Positions 9,728 through 19,043 of a stretch of 64,000 bases of DNA are shown one piece after another. The number at the start of each line of letters is the position of its first letter. Within the stretch, counting starts at the first letter, position 1. Origin of the DNA: Allobacillus salarius (lineage in GTDB: Bacteria; Bacillota; Bacilli; Bacillales; Alkalibacillaceae); contig NZ_VMHE01000003.1 of the NCBI RefSeq assembly GCF_007559425.1, positions 90,904 to 154,903 on the forward strand, in the 5' to 3' direction. Position numbers and translations under genes: made by a program. Under the pieces are notes generated by a model that had not been told where the DNA came from, made no database searches, and worked only from the letters and a program-made list of their open reading frames with translations.

Positions 9728-9765
9728 AAAATAGCCTCAGTCCAGCAATCGGACTAAGGCTATTT
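9728..9765 (-). terminator. Intrinsic terminator of hpf
   Basis: AAATAGCCTCAGTCC pairs with GGACTAAGGCTATTT with one non-Watson-Crick position and a 6-base loop; an A/T-rich tail follows on the minus strand. Confidence 0.85.
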
Positions 9766-9777
9766 CGGTTCAGTTCA

Positions 9778-10359
9778 TTAAGCATTCGGCTCAATTAAGC
9801 CATATCTTCCATCTTTACGTTTGTAAACGACATTCGTTTCACCTGTTTCAGCACTTTCGAATACGTAGAAATTGTGTCCTAGCATATCCATTTGAAGTGC
9901 CGCTTCTTCAGAATCCATCGGTTTCAAATCAAATCGCTTAACACGAACGATATCAACTTCACTATCTTGTTCAGCTTCATCTTCATCCAACAGTAAACCA
10001 CCATTGGCGTTCGCTTCTCTTTCCATTTCAGCAAACACATATTTCGCGCCGCCTTTTTGACGGAATTTACGATTCACTTTTGTTTTGTACTTACGAATTT
10101 GTCTTTCCAATTTATTAACGACTAAATCAATTGCAGCATATAGATCGTTGTGTGCCTCCTCAGCACGCAGAACCAAGTCTGTCATCGGGATGGTCACTTC
10201 AATTCTTTGGCCATCGTTATGAACACTTAAGTTTACATGTACTTCAGACGTAGGCGTTTGATCAAAATAACGCTCTAATTTCCCGATTTTCTTCTCGACG
10301 TAATCGCGTATCGCATCGGTCACCTCGATATTTTCACCACGGATATTATACTTAAACAT
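9778..10359 (-). CDS. hpf: Long-form ribosome hibernation promoting factor
   Basis: The start is placed at the ATG at 10359 (MFKYNIRGENIEVT), 7 bases after AGGAGG; the ATG two codons upstream abuts the ribosome site. The 193-residue protein has the N-terminal S30AE/YfiA domain (about 1-100, IRGENIEVTDAIRDYVEKKIGKLERYF) and the C-terminal dimerisation domain (about 130-190, VRVKRFDLKPMDSEEAALQMDMLGHNFYVF) that pairs 70S ribosomes into 100S dimers in stationary phase or stress. It corresponds to B. subtilis yvyD. It is divergent from the ATP-grasp gene and ends in its own terminator. Confidence 0.96.
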   Translation of the reverse strand: MFKYNIRGENIEVTDAIRDYVEKKIGKLERYFDQTPTSEVHVNLSVHNDGQRIEVTIPMTDLVLRAEEAHNDLYAAIDLVVNKLERQIRKYKTKVNRKFRQKGGAKYVFAEMEREANANGGLLLDEDEAEQDSEVDIVRVKRFDLKPMDSEEAALQMDMLGHNFYVFESAETGETNVVYKRKDGRYGLIEPNA

Positions 10360-10571
10360 AAGCATGCCTCCTTTTAGTCGTATGTATATATTATTCTACC
10401 TTACCCGCACATAATCCTCCATAAACTCGACTTTTATTTTATTCTTTCTGGAACTGATTCATCATTTCGACAAATTTCCCGGGAAATAAGGGGGTTCATA
10501 AACAATTAGTCGTTTTCTCTCTTCAAAAAAAATTCTTTTTAACCGATAATAAGAGTAGTCGAGGTGATAAA

Positions 10572-12914
10572 ATGAAATTGAAGCAAAAAGAACAGAAACA
10601 AGTGACAAATATTACGCAAACAGTCGTTGAAGCTGGAAGTCATTTGATTCAGTTATTGAGAGATAAAAATTTAAAAGATAGTGCATACATATTTAGTTCG
10701 ATGATTGAAGGCTATTCGGTCGTCAGACAGGTGACGGACAACGACGCTGTATTAAACTCCAAGTTAGAGAATATAGACAGCCAATTATATCGTCAAATGG
10801 AATCACTTTCTGGTTTACTAGAACAAGGAAATTTAATGAAAGCAACGGAAATAGTTCAATTTTCTTTTAATCCAACCTTAAAGAAATGGCAAAATGGAAT
10901 TCAAACTTATTATCAAATAGAAGAAAAAACTTCATTTACAATCGGAGTTTATTTCCATGCTGCCAGTCCTTTAAAAGCTTATTCAGAACCACGGGTTAAC
11001 GCCCTAGTAGAGGCAGCTGCCGAGCAAGGTTCAACGATCTTTTTCTTTTCTTCTCAAGATGTTGATTTAGAAAACAAAAAAATTGAAGCAGATATCTTTC
11101 GTGACGGTTCCTGGACGCGTGATTCGTTTGATTACCCGGATGTCATCCATAATGGGTTCTCGCAAAACATTTTCAACCAATCACGAGTCGAGAGAAAGCT
11201 GCGTAGAGAGATCCCATTTACTTCATTTGTTTTCGGAGATAAATTGCAGCTCCCTAAACGGATTGTCGAAAATCGAAAATATGCTGAGCTACTCATTCCG
11301 TTTACGATCATCCAAGATGAACAAAAAGTCATTGATTATATCGAAAGGTATCAAAAGGTCGTATTGAAACCAATTCGGGGCGCTCGTGGAGAAAACATTT
11401 ATTTCGCTGAGAAAAATGGCGAAAAATACCGTGTATCACAAGATACAAACACAGCAATTCTGAATAAAGAGGATTTTATACAATGGCTGTATGACACGAT
11501 TTTAAGTAAAGATCGTGATTATATCGTTCAAAAATATCTCCACGTCCGAACGAAAAAAGGCGAGCCATTCGATTTCCGTATTCATATGCAAAAAAATGGT
11601 GAAGGCAAATGGCAAATCACGAAAATGTATCCACGTACAGGCTATAAAAATAGTAACCAAATCAAAATTTACCAAGGTGGTCCATTAAAAGACCTTAACT
11701 CCTTCCTTGAGCAGGAATTTGGTAAAGATGCCATTGCGATTAAAGAGAAATTAATGGATCTTGCATTAAACCTCACTTTCCATATCGATAAGTTATACGG
11801 ATTGGCGTTGGATGAAATGGGATTGGATATTGCAATTGATGAAAATCAACGGATGTGGCTTTTTGAGGCAAATATGGGGCCGCAGACTAAAGCACATGAA
11901 AAGGAACGTGCGGATAACGTTATTGCATACAGCCGTTTTTTAGCAAAGCATCGTATCTTCCATACGAACCAAATGAACGAACGTAGCCTGCTAAAAGGCT
12001 TCTTTGACGCCGAACATTCAAAGCTACCGTATGCTGAAAATCAACAACAAAAAAAGATTGGACTATTGAATGACAAAAAGCAGCTGAAAGAGTTACGTCA
12101 ATCATTAGCTGAAGAAATTGAAGGAACCAACTCATTTTACTTCTTCTCTCCAAGTGACATCGATATTGATGAGATGCAAATTCGCGGAGCTTTTTATAAC
12201 GATGGAGAATGGGAAGAAAAAATCACGGATTACCCGGATGTTTTAATTGATTGCTTCAAAACGAAAGATAATAATTTCTTACAAAGTATCTATGAAGAGT
12301 TTGAGAGCATTCCCTTTATCAATGAAACCATCGATCAGCTCCGAGAACAAACACAGTTATTAACTGCACTTGGCAACAACGAAGAAATGAATAACTATTT
12401 ACCGCCATATCAAAAAGTTACCCATAAAAAAGAGGTAATTCGGTTCTTGGACACTGAGCATGCAATTACTTTAAAGAAAAACATCAGCAACCAAAATGAG
12501 GATGACTACATCATTCATAAAACCGGAAAATTCGATTATGTAGTTATTTCAGATGAAGGCGAAACAAACTACAACCAAATTACATTGACTCATTTTATTG
12601 AAGACCGATTGAAGGAGAACCAGTGGTTTGTGCAGAAACATGCTGAAGGAAATGACGTAGAAATAGAAATGATTCGAACCAATCAACACGAATGGACAAC
12701 AATAGGAGATGAAACGACAGTCCAACCGGTTTTTCAATCTCTTCAAGAGACACTCGTTAGTATTTTTGGCAATAAGATCTCTAATGCTCAAGTTACGCTA
12801 ACTGTAACCGATGGTAAACCAATCATTACGGATATGACAATTAATAACCTTGAGCATCTTGAATCCAATCAAACAGTCGTACAAGCAATTGCAGAATTAG
12901 CATCTAATTTATAA
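10572..12914 (+). CDS. Large double YheC/YheD-type ATP-grasp protein
   Basis: 780 residues, about twice the length of ordinary YheC/YheD proteins. An N-terminal helical part (1-120) precedes a full YheC/D unit (about 123-460): IGVYFHAASPLK, DYPDVIHNG, the ATP-binding VLKPIRGARGENIYF (about 263-277) and the metal/ATP end LDIAIDENQRMWLFEANMGPQTK (about 419-441). From about 496 the pattern repeats (IGLLNDKKQLKEL, FFSPSDID, RGAFYNDGEWEEKITDYPDVLID), but the ATP site reads TLKKNISNQNEDDY and no longer resembles the KP..G..G loop. The second half is therefore probably a non-catalytic copy. The YheCD family is linked to spore coats in B. subtilis; ATP-grasp enzymes join carboxylates to amines or thiols. 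Substrate unknown. Start follows GTCGAGGTGATAAA. Confidence 0.8.
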   Translation: MKLKQKEQKQVTNITQTVVEAGSHLIQLLRDKNLKDSAYIFSSMIEGYSVVRQVTDNDAVLNSKLENIDSQLYRQMESLSGLLEQGNLMKATEIVQFSFNPTLKKWQNGIQTYYQIEEKTSFTIGVYFHAASPLKAYSEPRVNALVEAAAEQGSTIFFFSSQDVDLENKKIEADIFRDGSWTRDSFDYPDVIHNGFSQNIFNQSRVERKLRREIPFTSFVFGDKLQLPKRIVENRKYAELLIPFTIIQDEQKVIDYIERYQKVVLKPIRGARGENIYFAEKNGEKYRVSQDTNTAILNKEDFIQWLYDTILSKDRDYIVQKYLHVRTKKGEPFDFRIHMQKNGEGKWQITKMYPRTGYKNSNQIKIYQGGPLKDLNSFLEQEFGKDAIAIKEKLMDLALNLTFHIDKLYGLALDEMGLDIAIDENQRMWLFEANMGPQTKAHEKERADNVIAYSRFLAKHRIFHTNQMNERSLLKGFFDAEHSKLPYAENQQQKKIGLLNDKKQLKELRQSLAEEIEGTNSFYFFSPSDIDIDEMQIRGAFYNDGEWEEKITDYPDVLIDCFKTKDNNFLQSIYEEFESIPFINETIDQLREQTQLLTALGNNEEMNNYLPPYQKVTHKKEVIRFLDTEHAITLKKNISNQNEDDYIIHKTGKFDYVVISDEGETNYNQITLTHFIEDRLKENQWFVQKHAEGNDVEIEMIRTNQHEWTTIGDETTVQPVFQSLQETLVSIFGNKISNAQVTLTVTDGKPIITDMTINNLEHLESNQTVVQAIAELASNL

Positions 12915-12952
12915 AAAAAAGAAGCAGTTGAACTAGGTTCACTGCTTCTTTT
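12915..12952. terminator. Bidirectional terminator between the ATP-grasp gene and fliT
   Basis: AAGAAGCAGT.GAA pairs with TTCACTGCTTCTT; there are A-runs to the left and T-runs to the right, so it can end transcripts from both sides. Confidence 0.85.
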
Positions 12953-12966
12953 TTATATCAGTTTAA

Positions 12967-13329
12967 TTATTTCCGTTTGTCCAAAAATGCCCCATCTGGA
13001 CTTTTCATCTTACTGTATGGGTTCGTGTACTTCAAGTTTGTATCTTTTTTCTTTTTGAGTAAAATGATTTCTCGTTTGAAACTGTCGAAATACTGGTTGA
13101 CCATGTGATTGAGCTGTTGATCGAGGCGGATGACCTCATCAATTTCTTCCTGATTGGCTTTTCTTTCTGAGTCAGTTAGGTTCAACTCTTTCAAGAGCTC
13201 ATCTCGCTCATCAGCCGTTTGTTCGACCACTTCAATAAACGTTTCGTGATCATGTTTATCTGCCAAAGACTCCACTTTTTCAATCGTTCTTTCAAGTAGA
13301 TTCTTGAGCTGTGTTAGTTGGTTATCCAT
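12967..13329 (-). CDS. fliT: Flagellar export chaperone FliT-like protein
   Basis: 120 residues, mostly helical and charged, with no membrane segment. Assignment rests on its place right after fliS (the genes overlap by 8 bases, ATGGATAA) and on size and composition; sequence conservation in this family is low. FliT binds FliD and keeps it export-ready. Last gene of flaG-fliD-fliS-fliT, ended by a terminator. Confidence 0.78.
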   Translation of the reverse strand: MDNQLTQLKNLLERTIEKVESLADKHDHETFIEVVEQTADERDELLKELNLTDSERKANQEEIDEVIRLDQQLNHMVNQYFDSFKREIILLKKKKDTNLKYTNPYSKMKSPDGAFLDKRK

Positions 13330-13720
13330 TCACAGAAACCTGCTTTTGTTGTTTGTTCAATTTCAAGACTTCTTTCCACGTATCGCGAAATTCACTAACT
13401 AATCCTTCTACTTCCGATAAAATTTCGACATCATTCTTAATGTTCGCTTGGATTAATTGATGGTTCATATAGTCATATAATGAACGCATTTGATTTGAGA
13501 TTTCAACATCCGGATTCAATGTAACCATCAATTCGTTAATGATGTTTTGCGCTTTTTGGATATTAACATTTTTCTGCTCAATATTTTCGTTTTCAATTCC
13601 TTTTTTGGCTAAACGAATAAATTTCAAACAGCCATTGTAAAGCATCATCGTCAACTCGCCTGGACTGGCGGTTTGGATGGAATTTTGCTGGTAGGCTTGA
13701 TGTGGTTGTTGGTAATTCAT
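13322..13720 (-). CDS. fliS: Flagellin export chaperone FliS
   Basis: 132 residues. The N-terminus AYQQNSIQTASPGELTMMLYNGCLKFI is the FliS hallmark, followed by a four-helix bundle. FliS caps the C-terminus of newly made flagellin in the cytoplasm and, in B. subtilis, also helps FliW antagonism of CsrA by binding Hag. Ribosome site TAGGAG precedes the ATG. Confidence 0.95.
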   Translation of the reverse strand: MNYQQPHQAYQQNSIQTASPGELTMMLYNGCLKFIRLAKKGIENENIEQKNVNIQKAQNIINELMVTLNPDVEISNQMRSLYDYMNHQLIQANIKNDVEILSEVEGLVSEFRDTWKEVLKLNKQQKQVSVNG

Positions 13721-13741
13721 GAAAACACTCCTACTGGATTA

Positions 13742-15271
13742 TTATTGGCCACTGTTTAATTGGTTCATCAATTGAGCGGATTGTTGGTTCATTCGTTGGA
13801 TGGCCGTTTCCATTGCAGTAAATTGTTTATAATATCGATTCTCGACCTGTTGCAGGCGACGTTCGAAGTCCGTGATTCGCTCTTCAATTCCGAGCAATTC
13901 GCGGCCCATCGTATATGTCTGATCTGTTTTATTATCGTTCCCGGCTTTATCTGTGATGCGAGAGATCATACCGTTCAAGCTATCTTCAACACGATTCAAT
14001 AATCCTCTGGAATCGTCATCTGTATTATTGGAAAATAAACGTCTGACATCCTGTGAATTATTTTCAATCGCATCACGAAGCTTATCTTCATCAATAATCA
14101 ATTTCCCGTTATCACGGTAGTTCGTAGATGTTTTAATGCCGATATCAACTAACCGGTTGAATGCTCCGAGATCATTTTCGACATTTGAATAAAAAGCCGT
14201 TCTTATCGAAGTCATTCCACTTTGAAGAATATTGTCACTTCGAAGCAAGCCGCTTTTCGCTTTTTCTTCCCAAAGCTCAATTTCCTTCTCTGTCATATCC
14301 TCTTTTTGTGCATCGGTTAATGGAGGAAAATCACGGTAGCGCTTTTCTCCTGTTTTTTCCGAAGTCATTTCGATGATTTCATTGTATTTATCTACGAATT
14401 TAACAATCTGGTCAAATGTATTTTGCGTATCAGTACGAATGTTTAACGTTGCATTGTCAACGGTCTGATTAAATTGATAGGTCACGCCGTCAAGCGTGTA
14501 TGAGTTTTCTTTTGATGTTAATTCAACATCGTTATAGGTGAATTTAGCGTTCTCACCACCGATTTCAGCGTCAGCAATAGGGTCCATTTTTAAGACGTCT
14601 GTAAAAAAAGTAGCATTATTACCGTTTTCATCGCCAAAAATAATTTCAGCACCATTTACATCTGGGTTAAAAGAACCGGATGATGTCCGCTCCATAAATA
14701 CGATATCAGATTTAGTATCATAGTAAGCGCGAACGGCACCACCTGATTCAGTACTTATTTTTTTAAATACGTCATTTAAAGAATCACTACCCTCAATCGC
14801 AACCGTATGTGTAGTTGCTTCACCATTTTCATTAAATGTTTGAAAACTAATATTTCCGCCTGTAAAGTTCTCTATCGACTCTAGCAGCGGCTTATTAGGA
14901 TCAATCTTTTCGCCTGTTCCGGATATACCCGTATCAGATACTCTCATCGCTTTTGACGCCAATTGTTTAACCGAAATCGTATGGCTTCCTTCTGGCGCAC
15001 CACTATTAGCTGTCGCCGTTACACCTGGCGATGAAGATGTCACTTCTTTCGACTGGTACGTTTTAGACAACTTCATATCCATAAACATATTTTTGAATTC
15101 AGATAGCTTTGTATTCATCTCGCGGTATGCATCTCGCTGCCAGGTTAACCATTCTTGGTCTTGTTGCAGCTTTGTCATCGGGATCCGTTCAGCTTTCATC
15201 AAATCGGCAATAATCTGATCCGTATCCATTCCAGATGCAAGTCCACTCACACGCATCGTATTATTGATCAT
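13742..15271 (-). CDS. fliD: Flagellar filament cap protein FliD
   Basis: 509 residues with the FliD N-terminus (RVSGLASGMDTDQIIADLMKAERIPM), the repeat-rich central domain and the C-terminal coiled coil (ITDFERRLQQVENRYYKQFTAMETAIQRMNQQSAQLMNQLN). The pentamer at the filament tip folds incoming flagellin. It lies 12 bases after flaG and 21 before fliS, all transcribed from the SigD promoter upstream of flaG. Confidence 0.96.
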   Translation of the reverse strand: MINNTMRVSGLASGMDTDQIIADLMKAERIPMTKLQQDQEWLTWQRDAYREMNTKLSEFKNMFMDMKLSKTYQSKEVTSSSPGVTATANSGAPEGSHTISVKQLASKAMRVSDTGISGTGEKIDPNKPLLESIENFTGGNISFQTFNENGEATTHTVAIEGSDSLNDVFKKISTESGGAVRAYYDTKSDIVFMERTSSGSFNPDVNGAEIIFGDENGNNATFFTDVLKMDPIADAEIGGENAKFTYNDVELTSKENSYTLDGVTYQFNQTVDNATLNIRTDTQNTFDQIVKFVDKYNEIIEMTSEKTGEKRYRDFPPLTDAQKEDMTEKEIELWEEKAKSGLLRSDNILQSGMTSIRTAFYSNVENDLGAFNRLVDIGIKTSTNYRDNGKLIIDEDKLRDAIENNSQDVRRLFSNNTDDDSRGLLNRVEDSLNGMISRITDKAGNDNKTDQTYTMGRELLGIEERITDFERRLQQVENRYYKQFTAMETAIQRMNQQSAQLMNQLNSGQ

Positions 15272-15283
15272 ATGAACACCTTC

Positions 15284-15634
15284 CTAAACTTTCTCATCTA
15301 CGATAAAGCCCATAAACTCCGCCATCGCCGCATACATATCAAGCATTTTTTTCGGCGGAATCTCTTTGATGACTTCATCGGTATTTTTATCAATGACAGA
15401 TACATAATAGCGATCTAGCTTGTCATGAAGCTCAAACTTAATCGATGTGTGCATCGGTTCGACAAAATCATTAAGTCCTTTGACAAGCTTTGCCGCTTCT
15501 TCTTTTGATAACGATTCTTCTTTTATTGTTTGCTGCATGTCCGGATGTTCTGGTTGCTTGACCTTCACCGATTCATGAGTTGATGCCGGTTGCTGCAAAA
15601 TAGGAGAACTTTTGAGTAATGTGTCCAATTTCAT
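15284..15634 (-). CDS. flaG: FlaG family protein
   Basis: 116 residues. The C-terminal half (SIKFELHDKLDRYYVSVIDKNTDEVIKEIPPKKMLDMYAAMAEFMGFIVDEKV) is the FlaG domain; the N-terminal half is polar and disordered. The role of FlaG is poorly defined, connected with filament length. Corresponds to B. subtilis yvyC. First gene of the fliD operon; ATG follows AGAGGAG. Confidence 0.93.
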   Translation of the reverse strand: MKLDTLLKSSPILQQPASTHESVKVKQPEHPDMQQTIKEESLSKEEAAKLVKGLNDFVEPMHTSIKFELHDKLDRYYVSVIDKNTDEVIKEIPPKKMLDMYAAMAEFMGFIVDEKV

Positions 15635-15665
15635 CCTATTTGCTCCTCTTCTATTCTTTTATATT

Positions 15666-15692
15666 ATATCGGATTATTGGCGTAAATGTTTA
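15666..15692 (-). promoter_or_regulatory. SigD promoter of flaG-fliD-fliS-fliT
   Basis: Minus strand: TAAA, 16 bases, CCGATAT. This fits the B. subtilis SigD consensus (TAAA, about 15, GCCGATAT). The -10 lies 32 bp upstream of the flaG start. Confidence 0.88.
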
Positions 15693-15818
15693 GCTTTTCT
15701 ATGTAGCATCTGTGGATAATTCTTAGCTCACAAACGCAAATTAAAGTGGGCATCGTTTGAACTGTTACTTTCAGGGTATATAAATAGAATAGAAGCATTA
15801 AAAAAACGAGGTGTTAGC

Positions 15819-17081
15819 ATGACTAGAAGATCGAGCATTCCACGCGAAGTCGGTTTGGATCATACGAAAGATGTTCTTCGTGAAGGATATCAATATATTC
15901 CAAACCGTAAAAAAGCGTTTCAATCCGACTTTTTCGAATCCCGCATACTCGGTGAAAACACGGTTTTCATGAGTGGTGTAGAGGGGGCAGAATTATTTTA
16001 TAATACGGAGTACTTTAAACGTGAAGGAGCTGCACCGAAACGCGTACAAAAAACGTTACTCGGTGAACATGGTGTCCAAGGACTTGATGGGCCAGCGCAT
16101 CGCCACCGAAAAGAAATGCTGATGAGTTTAATGTCCGAAGAGCGCCTGCAAGTATTGGATCAGACGATTGAAACATACTTAGAACAATACATCGAGAAAT
16201 GGGAGAAGGAAAAAAGCATCAAACTATATGATGAAGCGGTCGAAATGATTTTTCAGATTGCTTGTGATTGGGCCGGAATTCCACTTGAACAGCATGAAAT
16301 CAGAAACCTAGCCCCGAAAACAGCTGATTTATTCGAGACTCCTGCGACAATCGGGTTGAAGCAATTTAAAGGACGCAACTCAAGAATCCAATTGGAAGAC
16401 TGGGCAAAAGATTTAATTGTCAAAACACGTGAAAAAGATCTTCACCCACTTGAGGAAACGGCTTTGCATGTGATTGCTTGGCACCGTGACTTAGAAGGAA
16501 AATTAGAAGACTTAGATGCGGTAGCTGATGATTTATTGAATATTATCCGTCCGATGGTCGCTATATCGATCTATGTAACCTTTACGGCACATGCTGTGGT
16601 CCATCATCCAAAAGAAGTAGAGAAATTACGCATGGATGGTGATCCAGACTCTTATAAACGATTTATTCAAGAAGTCCGTCGTTTTTATCCATTCTTCCCG
16701 TTTAATGTCGCTCGGGTAAAACAAGACTTTGTTTACCGCGGACATGCTTTCAAGGAAAATGATCAAGTGATCTTTGACTTTCATGGAACGAATAACGATC
16801 CGAAGATATGGGACAACCCGGATTTATTCAAACCCGACCGCTTCAAAGAATGGGATGGCAGTCCATTCAATTTCGTACCACAAGGCGGGGGCGATTACCT
16901 CGGCGGCCACCGTTGTGCAGGAGAATGGATTACGATTCGCATGATGCAGATTTTCTTGCATTACTTTGTGGAGAAAATTGATTTTGAAGTTCCACCGCAG
17001 GATATGAGCTATAGCTTAGTTCATCCGCCGACGATGCCAAATAGTAAAATTGTGATGAAGAATGTGAGATGGAAAGCATGA
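15819..17081 (+). CDS. Fatty-acid peroxygenase, cytochrome P450 CYP152 family
   Basis: 420 residues, soluble. The haem-thiolate Cys lies in GGHRCAGEW (C366). The I-helix Arg-Pro pair in IIRPMVAIS (R244-P245) replaces the usual acid-alcohol pair and marks the CYP152 class, which uses hydrogen peroxide directly to hydroxylate fatty acids at alpha or beta carbons, without a reductase. The start MTRRSSIPREVGLDHT and length agree with B. subtilis CYP152A1 (YbdT). It is a single gene, unrelated to the flagellar genes that flank it, so it interrupts the conserved cluster. ATG follows GAGGTG. Confidence 0.92.
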   Translation: MTRRSSIPREVGLDHTKDVLREGYQYIPNRKKAFQSDFFESRILGENTVFMSGVEGAELFYNTEYFKREGAAPKRVQKTLLGEHGVQGLDGPAHRHRKEMLMSLMSEERLQVLDQTIETYLEQYIEKWEKEKSIKLYDEAVEMIFQIACDWAGIPLEQHEIRNLAPKTADLFETPATIGLKQFKGRNSRIQLEDWAKDLIVKTREKDLHPLEETALHVIAWHRDLEGKLEDLDAVADDLLNIIRPMVAISIYVTFTAHAVVHHPKEVEKLRMDGDPDSYKRFIQEVRRFYPFFPFNVARVKQDFVYRGHAFKENDQVIFDFHGTNNDPKIWDNPDLFKPDRFKEWDGSPFNFVPQGGGDYLGGHRCAGEWITIRMMQIFLHYFVEKIDFEVPPQDMSYSLVHPPTMPNSKIVMKNVRWKA

Positions 17082-17088
17082 ACATGAA

Positions 17089-17128
17089 AAACGTCCGGAA
17101 GCCAGAGAGGCTTTTCGGACGTTTTTTT
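17089..17128. terminator. Bidirectional terminator between P450 gene and flagellin gene 1
   Basis: ACGTCCGGAA.GCC and GGC.TTTTCGGACGT form a long stem with A-run on the left and seven Ts on the right; it can serve the P450 gene (+) and the flagellin gene (-). Confidence 0.88.
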
Positions 17129-17145
17129 GTAGGTAAAAAATGATA

Positions 17146-17994
17146 TTACTGAAGTAACTGAAGTACCCCTTGTGGTTGCTGGTTCGCTTGAGCTAACATT
17201 GCTTGAGACGCCTGAGAAAGAATGTTGTTCTTCGTGAACTCCATCATTTCAGCAGCCATGTCAACGTCACGGATACGTGATTCAGCAGCTGTTAGATTTT
17301 CAGCTGATGTGCTCAAGTTGTTGATTGTGTGCTCTAAACGATTTTGTACAGCCCCAAGTTTGGAACGTTCTTCTGAAACAGATTCTATTGCTGTATCTAT
17401 ATTAGCAATTGCAGAACTGGCCTCTGTTTGAGCCGTAGAAATATCTACAGTTTCAGTACCATCCACTTTTTTTGTAGTTAATAGACTTTTTGAAGTCATA
17501 TTACCAATAGAAACACTAATATCTTGTCCCTTATTCGCTCCAATGTGGAACTCCCCTGAAAATACCTCCTTGCCATCTGCTCCACCCAACAATTTTTGAG
17601 AGTTAAATTCTGTATCTTTAGCAATACGATCAATTTCTTCCACAAGTTGATTTACTTCGTCTTGCAAAGCTTTACGATCCACATCCTCATTTGTATCGTT
17701 AGAGGATTGTACAGCTAATTCTCGCATACGTTGAAGAATGGAATGAGTTTCATTTAACGCACCTTCAGCAGTCTGAATCAATGAAATACCATCTTGAGCG
17801 TTTTTAGATGCCATTTCCAAACCACGGATTTGGCCACGCATTTTTTCAGAGATAGCTAGTCCAGCAGCATCGTCGCCCGCTTTATTGATTTTTAGACCTG
17901 AAGATAGTTTTTCCAACGATTTTTGAATGTTGTTGCTGTTGTTTGATAGCTGGTTATGTGTGTTCAACGCAGCAATGTTGTGATTAATACGCAT
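17146..17994 (-). CDS. Flagellin 1 (last of three tandem copies)
   Basis: 282 residues with the conserved D0/D1 N-terminus ([51 protein letters not shown]) and the C-terminus ([40 protein letters not shown]... to QGVLQLLQ). The variable centre is short, with no extra outer domains. Nearly identical ends but different centres from flagellins 2 and 3 indicate local duplication with the ends kept alike. Ribosome site AGGGAGGAAT. The leader holds a CsrA-type hairpin. Confidence 0.95.
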   Translation of the reverse strand: MRINHNIAALNTHNQLSNNSNNIQKSLEKLSSGLKINKAGDDAAGLAISEKMRGQIRGLEMASKNAQDGISLIQTAEGALNETHSILQRMRELAVQSSNDTNEDVDRKALQDEVNQLVEEIDRIAKDTEFNSQKLLGGADGKEVFSGEFHIGANKGQDISVSIGNMTSKSLLTTKKVDGTETVDISTAQTEASSAIANIDTAIESVSEERSKLGAVQNRLEHTINNLSTSAENLTAAESRIRDVDMAAEMMEFTKNNILSQASQAMLAQANQQPQGVLQLLQ

Positions 17995-18039
17995 AATTAT
18001 TATTCCTCCCTGAATTTGGGTTCGCCACGTCCATGTGAC
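17995..18039 (-). promoter_or_regulatory. Flagellin 1 leader: CsrA-type hairpin plus ribosome-site box
   Basis: RNA-sense GTCAC-ATGGAC-GTGGC (18024-18039) forms a 5-bp stem (one G-U) with GGA in the loop; about 14 bases on, the ribosome site AGGGAGGA provides a second GGA. This is the two-site layout by which CsrA represses hag in B. subtilis. Confidence 0.75.
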
Positions 18040-18075
18040 AATTTTTTTTCTGTATCAATAGCTTAAAAATATCGT

Positions 18076-18957
18076 TTATTGTAGTAATTGAAGTACTCCC
18101 TGCGGTTGTTGATTCGCTTGAGCTAACATCGCTTGAGAAGCTTGAGAAAGAATGTTGTTCTTCGTGAACTCCATCATTTCAGCAGCCATGTCAACGTCAC
18201 GGATACGAGATTCAGCAGCTGTTAGGTTTTCAGCAGATGTACTTAAGTTATTTATAGTGTGTTCCAAACGATTTTGAATAGCACCAAGACTGGAACGTTC
18301 CTTAGAAACACTTTCAATAGCTGTGTCTATAGTTGCAATTGCATTACTTGCATCTGACTGACTTTTAGAAACGTCAATTGATTCAACTGTAATTTTATTA
18401 CCATCATTATCAGTTTCACCAGTTTCAACAGCAGTCAAAGAAAGAATTTTGTCTGCTGCCATACTATTAATAGAAACTCCAATATTTTGGTCGTCATTTG
18501 CCCCGATATGAATCTTTCCATCAAAAGTTGTTGTCCCGTTATCTCCACCCAAAAGTTTTTGAGAATTAAACTCAGTATCTTTTGATATTCTATCAATTTC
18601 CTCAACAAGTTGATTCACTTCATCTTGTATAGCTTTTCGATCAACATCTTCGTTCGTATCGTTAGATGCCTGTACAGCCAACTCTCGCATCCGTTGAAGG
18701 ATTGAATGAGTCTCATTCAAAGCGCCTTCAGCAGTCTGAATTAATGAAATACCATCTTGAGCATTCTTTTCAGCCATTTCTAAACCACGAATTTGACCAC
18801 GCATTTTTTCAGAAATTGCTAACCCTGCAGCATCGTCTCCTGCTTTGTTGATTTTCAGACCTGAAGATAGCTTTTCCAAAGATTTTTGGATGTTGTTGCT
18901 GTTGTTTGATAGTTGGTTGTGTGTGTTCAATGCAGCAATATTATGATTAATACGCAT
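18076..18957 (-). CDS. Flagellin 2 (middle of three tandem copies)
   Basis: 293 residues, same D0/D1 ends as its neighbours. The centre (about 150-205) is longer and includes [25 protein letters not shown]. It lies 81 bp after flagellin 3 and 81 bp before flagellin 1. I see no terminator and no good SigD box in front of it, so it is probably read from the promoter of flagellin 3. Confidence 0.95.
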   Translation of the reverse strand: MRINHNIAALNTHNQLSNNSNNIQKSLEKLSSGLKINKAGDDAAGLAISEKMRGQIRGLEMAEKNAQDGISLIQTAEGALNETHSILQRMRELAVQASNDTNEDVDRKAIQDEVNQLVEEIDRISKDTEFNSQKLLGGDNGTTTFDGKIHIGANDDQNIGVSINSMAADKILSLTAVETGETDNDGNKITVESIDVSKSQSDASNAIATIDTAIESVSKERSSLGAIQNRLEHTINNLSTSAENLTAAESRIRDVDMAAEMMEFTKNNILSQASQAMLAQANQQPQGVLQLLQ

Positions 18958-19002
18958 AAGTATTATTCCTCCTTGAATTGGGATTCGTCACGTCCATGTA
19001 AC
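18958..19002 (-). promoter_or_regulatory. Flagellin 2 leader: CsrA-type hairpin plus ribosome-site box
   Basis: RNA-sense GTTAC-ATGGAC-GTGAC (18987-19002): same fold as the other leaders, but stem bases differ in a paired way (T-G and A-T here where others have C-G or T-G). The ribosome site CAAGGAGGAAT follows. Confidence 0.78.
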
Positions 19003-19043
19003 AATTTTTTCTTTTAATGCATCAATAACTTAGAAAATTTCGT

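Noticed and set aside
10480..10510. SigB promoter of hpf (GTTTAT ... GGGAAA on the minus strand)
   Set aside because: The boxes are 17 bp apart, longer than the 12-15 bp usual for SigB, so I do not list it.
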